Below, in pieces: positions 44,105-52,753 of a stretch of DNA of 64,000 nucleotides. Below the pieces are notes generated by a model, which was not told the origin of the DNA, did no database searches, and worked only from the letters and a program-made list of their open reading frames with translations. Source of the DNA: Candidatus Scalindua japonica (GTDB lineage Bacteria > Planctomycetota > Brocadiia > Brocadiales > Scalinduaceae); assembly GCF_002443295.1 (NCBI RefSeq), contig NZ_BAOS01000001.1, forward strand, positions 248,001 to 312,000, given 5' to 3'. The number at the start of each line of letters is the position of its first letter. The first letter of the stretch is position 1. The translations under genes and the position numbers were made by a program.

Positions 44105-46114
44105 ATGAAATTATCACAAACAAAAGTTGAATTACTTGCCCCGGCCGGTAAGTGGGATGTATTTATGGCCGTGATTGGTGCGGGGGCTGACGCGGTATAC
44201 ATTGCTGGCAAGCAGTTTAATATGCGTATGCATCGTTCTGATTTTAATTTTACGGACGAGCAGCTTGCGCTGGCAGTTGCATATGCGCATGAGCGGAATG
44301 TAAAGGTATACGTGACAGTAAACAATCTTATCAGTGATGCTGAAATGGACGGACTATATGATTATCTGAAATATCTTCAGGATATTAAAGTAGATGCTAT
44401 CATAGTACATGATCTGGGAGCTATTAACCTGGTCAACGAAAAGAAACTCGATATACCGATGCATGCCAGTACGATGATGAATGTGCATAGTGTAGAGATG
44501 GCGACCGAATTGAAAAACCTGGGTGTATCAAGGATTATTACGTCTCGTGATATTACCCTCTTTCAGGTAAAGGAGATAGGAGAAAAGGTTGGAATTGAAA
44601 CAGAATATTTTGTTCACGGTGATATGTGTGTGAGCCAGAGTGGACAATGTCACTCCAGCGGAGTGATATTTGGTAAAAGTGCGAATCGTGGTGAATGTAT
44701 GAAACCATGTAGATGGAAGTATAGTATTGTAGAAAGCAAATCCGGTGAGGAGATTGGAGACTTACCAGACGGTTATCTGCTTGCCATGAAAGATATGTGC
44801 ATGTTCCAGCATATCCCGGAAATGATTCAGGCAGGAGTAAGTTCTTTTAAGATAGAGGGCAGGATGCGGCATGAAGGTTTTCTCAAGCCTATTGTCACGT
44901 TATATCGGAAAGCTATTGATGATTATTTAAGTTCACCATTTACGTATTGGCACAAGATAGAGGATTTTGAAAAAATGTATAAAGACAGAGTAAGAGATTT
45001 TACCACTTCAATGGCATTCTCTTACGCAACATCAAATGTATTTGATTATTCTGGAAGCAAAGAACCACTGTTTTTGAGCCGTGGAGCAAGAGAAAAAAAC
45101 TTAACATTAAATGACCTGGATCAAAATCCGTTTGAGACGGATAATAGGGGCCCGGAAAACGAAAAGTCTCTGGCGGTAAAAGTTTCAAACATTAATGCGG
45201 TCACAAAGGCATTGACTGCGGGCGCTGACTACGTATATCTGGCGGCTGAGGTGTCACCTGTCAGAGGAGAAGGGTGGACGAAGGAGGGTTTGCGGGATGC
45301 GGTTAAGATGGCACATGATATGGGTAGGAAGATTGTATACGGTACACCGCGTATATGCACTTTACGTGAATTATCAGAGATTGAATGGCTATTTGATGTA
45401 GGAGAGAAAGTTGGAGTCGATGGTGTGCTGGTCCATAACCTGGGTGCTTTGCACTGCGCGAATCAATTTAGTCTGAACATAATATCTGATTTTTCATTTA
45501 ATATTTTGAATAAAGATTCTATTAAAATGCTGGAAAAATCCGGTGTAAAAAGAGTTACTTCTTCTATTGAATCGTCATTCAATGATCTTTATGAACTCGC
45601 AAAGCACTCAGCGATTCCGGTAGAGTGTATAGTACATGGATCTCTTCCAGGTATGTTGCTGGAACATTGCCTGCCGGCAATGTTGGTGACTAAGACAAAC
45701 GCAAAAAGCAGCTGTAGATTGCCATGTCGTTATATTAACTATGCGCTGAAGGATGAGAAGGGTGAAATCAGGACGATAGAGGTAGACCAGTATTGCAGGA
45801 ACCATATTATGTTTGCGTCAGATTTGTGCGTGCTGCCATATCTGAACTCATTCCTGATGACAGATGTTGAAGTGTTCAGAATAGAAGCACAGTATTATGA
45901 GGATGATCTGATGGAAACAGTAGTAAATCACTATCGGAGACGTATGGACTTATTAATGGAGAATCCGAGTGTCTTTCTTCCTTTACCTGAATCTGAATGG
46001 AATAACCTGTTGGAAAAGAGTTCAAAGGGTCTCAGTTTATGCGCCTATTCCCAGGATGTAACTCGTTCAAGAAGTACACTGGAAGTGATGAAGACCGCGA
46101 CCCAGGCCAATTAG
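44105..46114 (+). CDS. U32 family peptidase (collagenase-like, RlhA/TrhP family)
   Basis: This 669-residue protein begins with VELLAPAGKWDVFMAVIGAG, the U32 barrel motif. It continues through DAVYIAGKQFNMR, MHASTMMNVHSVEMA and YFVHGDMCVSQSGQCHSSG with the conserved Cys residues, and KPCRWKYSI. A second, shorter module repeats the barrel after about residue 355, ending with SSCRLPCRY. Proteins of this type include RNA hydroxylation factors (RlhA, TrhP) as well as presumed peptidases, so the exact activity is not set. ATG 44105 follows AGAAAGGCC. It seems independent of neighbours. Confidence 0.88.
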   Translation: MKLSQTKVELLAPAGKWDVFMAVIGAGADAVYIAGKQFNMRMHRSDFNFTDEQLALAVAYAHERNVKVYVTVNNLISDAEMDGLYDYLKYLQDIKVDAIIVHDLGAINLVNEKKLDIPMHASTMMNVHSVEMATELKNLGVSRIITSRDITLFQVKEIGEKVGIETEYFVHGDMCVSQSGQCHSSGVIFGKSANRGECMKPCRWKYSIVESKSGEEIGDLPDGYLLAMKDMCMFQHIPEMIQAGVSSFKIEGRMRHEGFLKPIVTLYRKAIDDYLSSPFTYWHKIEDFEKMYKDRVRDFTTSMAFSYATSNVFDYSGSKEPLFLSRGAREKNLTLNDLDQNPFETDNRGPENEKSLAVKVSNINAVTKALTAGADYVYLAAEVSPVRGEGWTKEGLRDAVKMAHDMGRKIVYGTPRICTLRELSEIEWLFDVGEKVGVDGVLVHNLGALHCANQFSLNIISDFSFNILNKDSIKMLEKSGVKRVTSSIESSFNDLYELAKHSAIPVECIVHGSLPGMLLEHCLPAMLVTKTNAKSSCRLPCRYINYALKDEKGEIRTIEVDQYCRNHIMFASDLCVLPYLNSFLMTDVEVFRIEAQYYEDDLMETVVNHYRRRMDLLMENPSVFLPLPESEWNNLLEKSSKGLSLCAYSQDVTRSRSTLEVMKTATQAN

Positions 46115-46228
46115 CATAAGGATGGAACAAATTTCAAATGAAAAATGGTGATTATACTATAAAATATATACTGATTATCTGTACTATTTACCAAAACCAT
46201 TTTACTGAATCATGAGGAATACCATAAA

Positions 46229-47449
46229 ATGAAAAAATTTGTGATAATTACTGATTTTCTTTTTTTTATTATTCTTGTCATTCTATTGAGCGAAGCTATT
46301 AATGGGGAGGTGATAGAAGATGAGAAGTCGCAGAAGGACCCCATAATAGAAAAGATAAGAGAGGCAATGGAATTGTCATATCAAATGGATAGAGAACGTT
46401 CTGAAAAAGTTTTTGATGAGGCAATCAATAAATGGCCTGATGATCCTGAACCCTATCTTTTTAAAGGTGGTCTCTATCTGAATATGTTTCAGAACCTGAA
46501 TAATACAACGGAGGAAGAAGTTGAGAGGTTGAAAGAGAAGATACTTTTTTTCAACAATAAAGCTATAGAAGTTGCTCACAAACAGATTAAGACAAACCCG
46601 GATGATGAGGGCGCTCAGTATTGTCTTGGAGGTGCGACAGGTAATATTGGAAGATTTTATATATTGAACGGTCAAATGTGGAAGGCTTTCTGGAAAGGTA
46701 AAAAAGGTTATAAAATACTGAAAAAAATTGTTGATAAAGATGAGGAGTATCACGATGCGTATCTTGGTCTGGGTATATATAACTATTTTTCTGCTATTAT
46801 GCCTAAATTTGTTAAAGCGTTATCATTTCTTCTTGGTGGCACGACGGGTGATAAGGATGAGGGTATCAGACAGCTGGAACTTGTCCGTGATAATAGCTCT
46901 TTACTTTCTGTAGAAGCGAGAAAAATACTCCTGAGAACTTATCGTGGTGAGGAGGATTGGGACGGGTTTTATCATAACTCTAAATGGCTTGCGGAACACT
47001 ATCCGGAAAATATTTATTTTCAGGTACCATACGTTTATGGACTGACGCAAAACAAACAAATTAGTGACGCGAAGAATCATCTGAACAGTGTGAATGCTAT
47101 GCTGCAAAATGATCCTTCTCGACTAGCACGTGATATGCGTGTTAAATATTGCCGATACGTGGGACTTTTACATTACAAGCTTGGTGACTATGCGAAGTCA
47201 GAACAGTCCTATATGAAAGCACTGGAACTCAGCCGAGATGTTTTTCCTCCCACCAGGATATGGGGTGAGGACTATTATTATCTTGCTGCTTCTAATGCCA
47301 GACTTGAGAGAGAAAAAGAAGCGTTTAAATACCTGAGGAAAGCTATTGATAAGGAATGGAAAATAGATAACCTGGAAAATCTACCCGAATGGAAACCATA
47401 CAAGCAAAACCGGGAGTTTCTTCTTATAATTGGTAAAATAGATAATTAG
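46229..47449 (+). CDS. Secreted TPR-like repeat protein
   Basis: This 406-residue protein has a signal or anchor segment (residues 5-25) and then helix-turn-helix repeats. Segments such as NKWPDDPEPYLFKGGLYLNM and GLLHYKLGDYAKSEQSYMKA look like TPR units. A non-repeat segment with GLGIYNYFSAIMPKFVKALS is also present, seen in some uncharacterised planctomycete proteins. TPR proteins scaffold complexes, often in the periplasm. ATG 46229 has a weak upstream AGGAAT. No operon link to the neighbours is clear. Confidence 0.75.
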   Translation: MKKFVIITDFLFFIILVILLSEAINGEVIEDEKSQKDPIIEKIREAMELSYQMDRERSEKVFDEAINKWPDDPEPYLFKGGLYLNMFQNLNNTTEEEVERLKEKILFFNNKAIEVAHKQIKTNPDDEGAQYCLGGATGNIGRFYILNGQMWKAFWKGKKGYKILKKIVDKDEEYHDAYLGLGIYNYFSAIMPKFVKALSFLLGGTTGDKDEGIRQLELVRDNSSLLSVEARKILLRTYRGEEDWDGFYHNSKWLAEHYPENIYFQVPYVYGLTQNKQISDAKNHLNSVNAMLQNDPSRLARDMRVKYCRYVGLLHYKLGDYAKSEQSYMKALELSRDVFPPTRIWGEDYYYLAASNARLEREKEAFKYLRKAIDKEWKIDNLENLPEWKPYKQNREFLLIIGKIDN

Positions 47450-47552
47450 TCTGGAAAAGCTGAAATCAGATTTACCGTTTGAATAAAGAAGTTTGACATG
47501 TTGGCTGATATTTTAATGATTGTAATATGCTCAGGCTTAACTTGATATAACC

Positions 47553-48854
47553 ATGCAAAATCAAGAATCATTTATTGGCCCAGAGGAAATAATAAGAAAA
47601 AAAAGTGAATTTTTGATTCCCTGTGTCTATCATTTTTATCAGGAACCAGTACAGATGGTCAGAGGAAAAGGGCAATATCTCTATGATCATTCAGGAAAAA
47701 AATATCTGGACTTTTATGCCGGGGTTTCAGTATTAAATGCGGGGCACTGTCATCCTGAAATTATCGACAAGATCTGTGAGCAGGTAAAAACACTTCAACA
47801 TACCACAACGATATATCTAACACAGCCAATAGTAGATCTTGCCGAAAGACTTGCACAGATAACGCCTCCAGACTTGAGAAAAAGTTTTTTCTGCGCAAGT
47901 GGGTCTGAAGCTAATGAGGGTGCGTTATTGCTTTCCCAGATATATACCGGTAGACACGAATTTCTTTCACTTTATAACGGTCTGCATGGAAGAACTAAAT
48001 TGACTATGAGCGTGACAGGATTAAAGTTCTGGCGAACTGATACGAATCCTGTTGGCGGAATCAGCTTTGTTCCTGATGCTTATTGTTATCGATGTGTTTT
48101 TAAACTTGAATACCCTGATTGTAATATTGAATGTGCAGGGCAGATAGAAAAGGTAATAGAAACCTCTACATCGGGTGAGGTTGCGGCATTTATTGCAGAG
48201 CCCATACAGGGTAATGGTGGCATTATTACTCCGCCTGACGAATATTTTAAAGTGGTGAAGGAGATATTGGATAAGCATGGTATATTGTTTATTATAGATG
48301 AAATACAGACTGGTTTCGGGAGGACCGGAAAGATGTTTGCAATTGAGCATTCAGGTGTTGAGCCGGATATTATGACATTTGCCAAAGCAATATCTAATGG
48401 AACACCGGTTGGAGGGTTTATTACATCGGATAAAATTGCGTCTTCTTATAAAAGACCTGGAGCGTCTACATTCGGAGGAAACCCTGTAACAAGCGTGTCC
48501 GCATTAGCTACTCTTGACGTTATAAATAAATATAATCTGGTTGATAATGCAAAAACGATGGGTGAATATCTCAAAGAAAAGCTGAAAGAACTTCAAGAGA
48601 AACATACATTAATAGGTGATGTCAGAGGTAGAGGGTTGATGCTGGGTGCAGAGCTTGTTAATCAGGATAAAGAACCTGCGGTTCAGGAGGTTGATATGAT
48701 CCTGGAATATATGAAGAATAAAGGGGCGCTTATAGGAAAGACAGGGAGTAGTCGTAATGTTCTGGCTTTTCAGCCTCCTTTGATAATCGATAAAGATAAT
48801 ATTGATGAATTGACTGATATATTGGACGGTGCTTTGAATTCTGTTGAAAAGTAA
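47553..48854 (+). CDS. Class III PLP aminotransferase (AGXT2/ornithine-type)
   Basis: This 433-residue fold-type I enzyme has NAGHCHPEI, the phosphate-binding CASGSEANEGALLLSQ, EPIQGNGGIITPP and DEIQTGFGRTGKMFAIE. The PLP lysine is in FAKAISNGTPVGG (Lys278). The family includes 4-aminobutyrate, ornithine and alanine-glyoxylate aminotransferases; AGXT2-like is the closest impression. The sequence HGRTKLTMSVTG is typical of the alanine-glyoxylate group. It lies between the TPR gene and cytochrome b and could be in the same direction of transcription. Amino donor and acceptor remain inferred. Confidence 0.88.
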   Translation: MQNQESFIGPEEIIRKKSEFLIPCVYHFYQEPVQMVRGKGQYLYDHSGKKYLDFYAGVSVLNAGHCHPEIIDKICEQVKTLQHTTTIYLTQPIVDLAERLAQITPPDLRKSFFCASGSEANEGALLLSQIYTGRHEFLSLYNGLHGRTKLTMSVTGLKFWRTDTNPVGGISFVPDAYCYRCVFKLEYPDCNIECAGQIEKVIETSTSGEVAAFIAEPIQGNGGIITPPDEYFKVVKEILDKHGILFIIDEIQTGFGRTGKMFAIEHSGVEPDIMTFAKAISNGTPVGGFITSDKIASSYKRPGASTFGGNPVTSVSALATLDVINKYNLVDNAKTMGEYLKEKLKELQEKHTLIGDVRGRGLMLGAELVNQDKEPAVQEVDMILEYMKNKGALIGKTGSSRNVLAFQPPLIIDKDNIDELTDILDGALNSVEK

Positions 48855-48955
48855 CAGTAATCGGAGCCCGTAGTATCCGTTTCCCCAAAGGGCTTAATTA
48901 TCTAGCCAGAATTACAGTTCGGAGTAAAACCTGCGGGAAAAATAAAAATAATATA

Positions 48956-49603
48956 ATGAGCATCAAAGATTGGTTTAATGAACGTTACCAGATTCAAGGG
49001 GTAATTGAAAAAAATGTTACTGAGAAGTTAATTCCGAGGGGGCTAAGTTGGTTTGGTTGCATGGGTGGTCTGGCGCTGGTTGCCTTTGTAATTCAGGTTG
49101 GTACGGGAATTTTTCTTATATTCTACTATGTTCCTTTACCCAGTGAAGCATTTAACAGTGTTCAGTACATAAGACACGCGCTCCCGTATGGGTGGTTGAT
49201 ACAGAAGGTACATGCCGTTACTCCTCACTTCATGATATCACTTGTATTTGCGCATATGTTAAGAATTTTGTTTAAGGGGATCTACAAGAAACCGCGTGAA
49301 CTGCACTGGGTTTCCGGAGCTTCGCTGTTAGTATTAACCTTAATTATCTGTTACACCGGTAGCCGTCTTCCGGCTAATGATTTGTCATATTGGGGTATAA
49401 ACTCAGTTGGAAGTGAAATCGGGATGCCAACCGTGGTGGCTGACCATGCAGTGGGTGATTATCAAGATGAGGGAATAGTTTCTACGCGTAGTTTCGTTGC
49501 ACTTTATGCGTTACATATTGCCTGTATACCTCTGTTGATGTGTGTTTTCATGGGGTTCCATTTTTTGATGGTATGTAGAACAGGTATTTCAGGGCCATTG
49601 TAA
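48956..49603 (+). CDS. Cytochrome b6-like subunit of a quinol-cytochrome c complex
   Basis: This 215-residue protein corresponds to the N-terminal, haem-carrying half of cytochrome b. Four His ligands are visible: two in KVHAVTPHFMISLVFAHMLR spaced 14 apart, and two around LHIACIPLL and GFHFLM spaced 15 apart, the b6 spacing. LSWFGCMGGLALVAFV and GSRLPANDLSYWG are also as in cytochrome b6. The second half is encoded by the next gene, as in b6f complexes. It transfers electrons from quinol within the membrane. Next to multihaem cytochrome genes it suggests an anammox-type bc-like complex. Confidence 0.92.
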   Translation: MSIKDWFNERYQIQGVIEKNVTEKLIPRGLSWFGCMGGLALVAFVIQVGTGIFLIFYYVPLPSEAFNSVQYIRHALPYGWLIQKVHAVTPHFMISLVFAHMLRILFKGIYKKPRELHWVSGASLLVLTLIICYTGSRLPANDLSYWGINSVGSEIGMPTVVADHAVGDYQDEGIVSTRSFVALYALHIACIPLLMCVFMGFHFLMVCRTGISGPL

Positions 49604-49742
49604 CTAAAAAGAAGTTAGACATAAACTACACGAATTGTTACAGATTTATTTTTGGGTTACGGTAATGGATGGTCCAGGCACGATCGTTGAACTATGAGAG
49701 ACGATTCTTTTGCCTCTCGTCCTTCGTACTATTTAATAAACC

Positions 49743-50153
49743 ATGGTGGACTATAGACAAGGAAGAAGTGAAGAAGAACTGGAACCGTTCTTTCCTAATG
49801 AGATACTCAGGCATACTTTGCTCACTTTTCTTCTTCTAAGCGCAATTATGCTGGCTGTTTTATTTCTTCCGGAATCATTTCAGAAATCAACAGAGGAATT
49901 TGCTTCGCATCGAACCAGACCTGTGTGGTTTTTGCTTCCATTCTATTCTTTTTCAAATTTAGTAACTAATAAGATCTGGTGTATTACTATTCTTACCATT
50001 TATGCAATAGTATTTATTACTGTTCCGTTTCTTAATAGAAATCAGGAACGAAGTTTATGGAAGAAACCACTCTTTCTGTCCCTGGTCATTATTAATCTGT
50101 TAATGATCATTGCTTTGGGTATTGTAGATAGCAATTTTATTAATTTACACTAA
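49743..50153 (+). CDS. Cytochrome b subunit IV-like protein
   Basis: This 136-residue protein has three membrane helices. It begins with an acidic soluble part, then FFPNEILRHTLLTFLLLS, a segment like that before helix E of subunit IV, and RPVWFLLPFYSF, which matches the Qo-site PEW-like motif (here PVW). Glu of PEWY is replaced by Val. It pairs with the b6-like protein to form a full cytochrome b. The 139-bp spacer from the b6 gene holds no gene. ATG 49743 has a weak ribosome site. Confidence 0.75.
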   Translation: MVDYRQGRSEEELEPFFPNEILRHTLLTFLLLSAIMLAVLFLPESFQKSTEEFASHRTRPVWFLLPFYSFSNLVTNKIWCITILTIYAIVFITVPFLNRNQERSLWKKPLFLSLVIINLLMIIALGIVDSNFINLH

Positions 50154-50159
50154 AAACAA

Positions 50160-51230
50160 ATGATTTATAAACATACAGATTTTAAGCTATTTTTACGCAT
50201 CTTTAGCATTTTGGTTTTCCTTGTTATAGCTGCCACAGGCTGTAAGATCATTGAAAATCTCCATCCTGAACTCGTTAAGAGGGGAGAAGGGTCAGTGAGA
50301 TCAAAGGAATGCGGTGAGTGCCACATTGACATTTATAAGGAGTGGGCAGGGTCATTGCACTCTAAAAGCTACACTAGTGAAGAATTCAGGGTTGCCACTA
50401 ACAATTACGAATTTGAATTTTGTATCAGATGCCATGTTCCCAAAACGATATTTACATCATTAAAAAATGATACAGGTGATAATACAGAAACTTCAATAAT
50501 AAAACCGGAAAATGGTGAAATAGAGGAGAGAGATTATAATCTAAGTGACGGTGTCAACTGCCAGGGGTGCCATCTTACTGTAGATTGTAAATTGTCAGGT
50601 CCGCATGCGGGAATTGCTCCACATCCAACTGAGAAGAATGAGGACCTGTATAAAAGGAGTGAACTTTGTGGCAAATGTCATGTTGATACATTTGAGGAAT
50701 ATTTAAAGTATGTTGATAATAGCAATGATGAAACATGTCAGGATTGCCATATGCCTGCTGTAAATCGTAAACTGATCCAGAATGAACCCTGGCAGAAATT
50801 ACATGTTAAGAAGGAGGGAAAGGCACATACGTTTTCCCGTTTAAGTGCTATAGAGAGAAATAAAGAATTTGTAGAATTGAAATTTACTGATATCAAAAGA
50901 GATAAAAATAAAATCACCGGTAATGTAGAGATTGTCAATACCAGGGTTAAACACTCTGTTCCAACCGGGAAATATGGATATAAAGAAATTGTATTATTAA
51001 TCAATCTTAACGATAATCTTGGGAGAATAATATGTTCAACACAAGAGAGTATGTTTCTGGAAATGAATACACAATTGAAACCTGGAGAAAAGAGAGTATT
51101 CAAATTTCATTTTGATATGGATGATATAAGTAGTGAACATATGGGATTAGAGGCTGTTCTTTTTAGAACGAACTTTGATAGAACCGATAAAACAGAGTTT
51201 TCAAAAGCGGAGTTGTATTTAGGGATATAA
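50160..51230 (+). CDS. Pentahaem cytochrome c lipoprotein (cytochrome c554-like)
   Basis: This 356-residue protein has a lipoprotein signal (IAATGC lipobox near residue 28). Five CxxCH haem motifs are visible: CGECH, CIRCH, CQGCH, CGKCH and CQDCH. The spacing and the ECHIDIYKEWAGSLHSKSY segment fit cytochrome c554 family proteins. The C-terminal domain (from about residue 230) has no haem motif and looks like a beta sandwich. It starts 6 bp after subunit IV, so it probably forms the periplasmic arm of the complex. Redox partner inferred. Confidence 0.92.
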   Translation: MIYKHTDFKLFLRIFSILVFLVIAATGCKIIENLHPELVKRGEGSVRSKECGECHIDIYKEWAGSLHSKSYTSEEFRVATNNYEFEFCIRCHVPKTIFTSLKNDTGDNTETSIIKPENGEIEERDYNLSDGVNCQGCHLTVDCKLSGPHAGIAPHPTEKNEDLYKRSELCGKCHVDTFEEYLKYVDNSNDETCQDCHMPAVNRKLIQNEPWQKLHVKKEGKAHTFSRLSAIERNKEFVELKFTDIKRDKNKITGNVEIVNTRVKHSVPTGKYGYKEIVLLINLNDNLGRIICSTQESMFLEMNTQLKPGEKRVFKFHFDMDDISSEHMGLEAVLFRTNFDRTDKTEFSKAELYLGI

Positions 51231-51273
51231 TAATGAACGATTATAGTGATATAAGGATTTCTGAATTTCTATT

Positions 51274-52620
51274 ATGTTACAAAATATTAAAAAAAGAGAT
51301 AAGAAGACAGTCATAATACTATCCATAGTAACAACTTTGTCTATAATATGTTGCGTTGCATTAGTAGTAATAACAGCACAAAAGCCCTGTTCTCCCGAAT
51401 TCTGTGCAAGATGTCATAGTATGAAACCAGCATATAATTCATGGGATGAAACAGTATCCTGTAATACCGGATGCCTGAGTTGTCATACACATGATAATAG
51501 CGGCAGGACATTGTCGGCAGAAATTGAGGATAGTAACTGTGCGAATACAGAATGTCATTCTATTGAAAAACTCTTATCTGAAATATCAAGTTACAAGAAT
51601 ACGTTTTCTTTTAATCACGAAACGCACTTGAAGCAGTATCCCACCAATCTTAAATTAATGTGTACCGGATGTCATTCTTATCAAGGTGAAAATGTACAGG
51701 GAGCCGTGAAAACTAAACATTTTGATATAGATGAAGATGCGTGTTTTGTCTGTCATTTTATAGAGAGAGACACTCCTCTGCTTGCTGTTGATGGAAAAAC
51801 AAGAGTTGATGAATGTTCTCTGTGCCATAAGGATGTACAGAAAAAGTTCAAAATATATGAGAAGGAGTTTGATCATCTGAAATATGAGAAGGAGCTGAAA
51901 GTATCATGTACAAACTGTCACTTTGATACTGTTCACAGAGGTAGTAATGTAGAAGAGAAGAATTGCTACCGATGCCATACAAGGATCCCTGAAGAGTACC
52001 GGGGAGCAGAGAAAATGCACCTCGATCATGTGGAGAGACATAAGGTACAATGCTTCCAGTGTCATAACGGTTTTCTGCATAAGTGGAGTGATGAATACAT
52101 AAACAATGTTCTGCCTGAGAGGAATACGGTTATCGGAATGGAGAATTATACGATGACCTCGGTCGTCACTGGCAAAAAAAGGGGGGTTGCTTCTGTTAAT
52201 ACAAAGAAACAAGGGTCTATCTTTGATAAAGAGCCTTATTTAATACAGAGAAAAATATATGCAGGTAAAGGTGGTTTCGGAATAGAGGGGAGTCCTGACC
52301 CGATGTATCTTGCTACGGTAAACTGTACTTCATGCCATAAAACTAAAGATATGAGTGTCCATCCTGTGGCCTGTAACATCTGCCATCAAAAGGGATTTCA
52401 TAAAACAATGGCAGAACAGAAGGAATATATTGCGCGAATGTTAGCTTCGTTATCAAAAGCGCTTACAGAATCACAGAATCGTGGGGCATCAAGATTGCTG
52501 ATCGAAGAAGCAATACACAATTATGACTTGATTGTAAAAGACGGCAGCTTCGGGGTACATAATATTAAATATGTTAAAGATTTGATAACATACAGCATTA
52601 AAAGATTAAAATCTAATTGA
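51274..52620 (+). CDS. Membrane-anchored decahaem-type cytochrome c, NapC/NirT-like N-terminus
   Basis: This 448-residue protein has an N-terminal membrane anchor (TVIILSIVTTLSIICCVAL) followed by CARCH and CLSCH, as in NapC/NirT quinol dehydrogenases. Further CxxCH motifs are CTGCH, CFVCH, CSLCH, CTNCH, CYRCH, CFQCH, CTSCH and CNICH, making ten. An eleventh, CANTECH, has four residues between the cysteines. The anchor and NapC-like start suggest it takes electrons from the quinol pool or from cytochrome b. It is 43 bp after the pentahaem gene and ends before a strong hairpin. Confidence 0.92.
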   Translation: MLQNIKKRDKKTVIILSIVTTLSIICCVALVVITAQKPCSPEFCARCHSMKPAYNSWDETVSCNTGCLSCHTHDNSGRTLSAEIEDSNCANTECHSIEKLLSEISSYKNTFSFNHETHLKQYPTNLKLMCTGCHSYQGENVQGAVKTKHFDIDEDACFVCHFIERDTPLLAVDGKTRVDECSLCHKDVQKKFKIYEKEFDHLKYEKELKVSCTNCHFDTVHRGSNVEEKNCYRCHTRIPEEYRGAEKMHLDHVERHKVQCFQCHNGFLHKWSDEYINNVLPERNTVIGMENYTMTSVVTGKKRGVASVNTKKQGSIFDKEPYLIQRKIYAGKGGFGIEGSPDPMYLATVNCTSCHKTKDMSVHPVACNICHQKGFHKTMAEQKEYIARMLASLSKALTESQNRGASRLLIEEAIHNYDLIVKDGSFGVHNIKYVKDLITYSIKRLKSN

Positions 52621-52670
52621 TGTTATAACTGCAAGCTCAGGTCGGGTTTATTGCCCCGCACACTGGCTGA

Positions 52671-52700
52671 ACACTTTCCTCTCTTTCGAGAGGAAAGTGT
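52671..52700 (+). terminator. Perfect 13-bp hairpin with UUUC loop
   Basis: ACACTTTCCTCTC (52671-52683) pairs with GAGAGGAAAGTGT (52688-52700) around a 4-nt loop. A T-rich stretch (TTTGCTGTTTTTT) follows at once. It separates the second and third cytochrome genes and could reduce read-through into the third. Confidence 0.75.
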
Positions 52701-52753
52701 CTTTGCTGTTTTTTCAAGAACTAAATTATTTTGTTAAATACATAACTATTCAT

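Noticed and set aside
52697-52753. Upstream GTG start for the third cytochrome
   Set aside because: GTG is inside the terminator hairpin and would add residues before a normal signal peptide.
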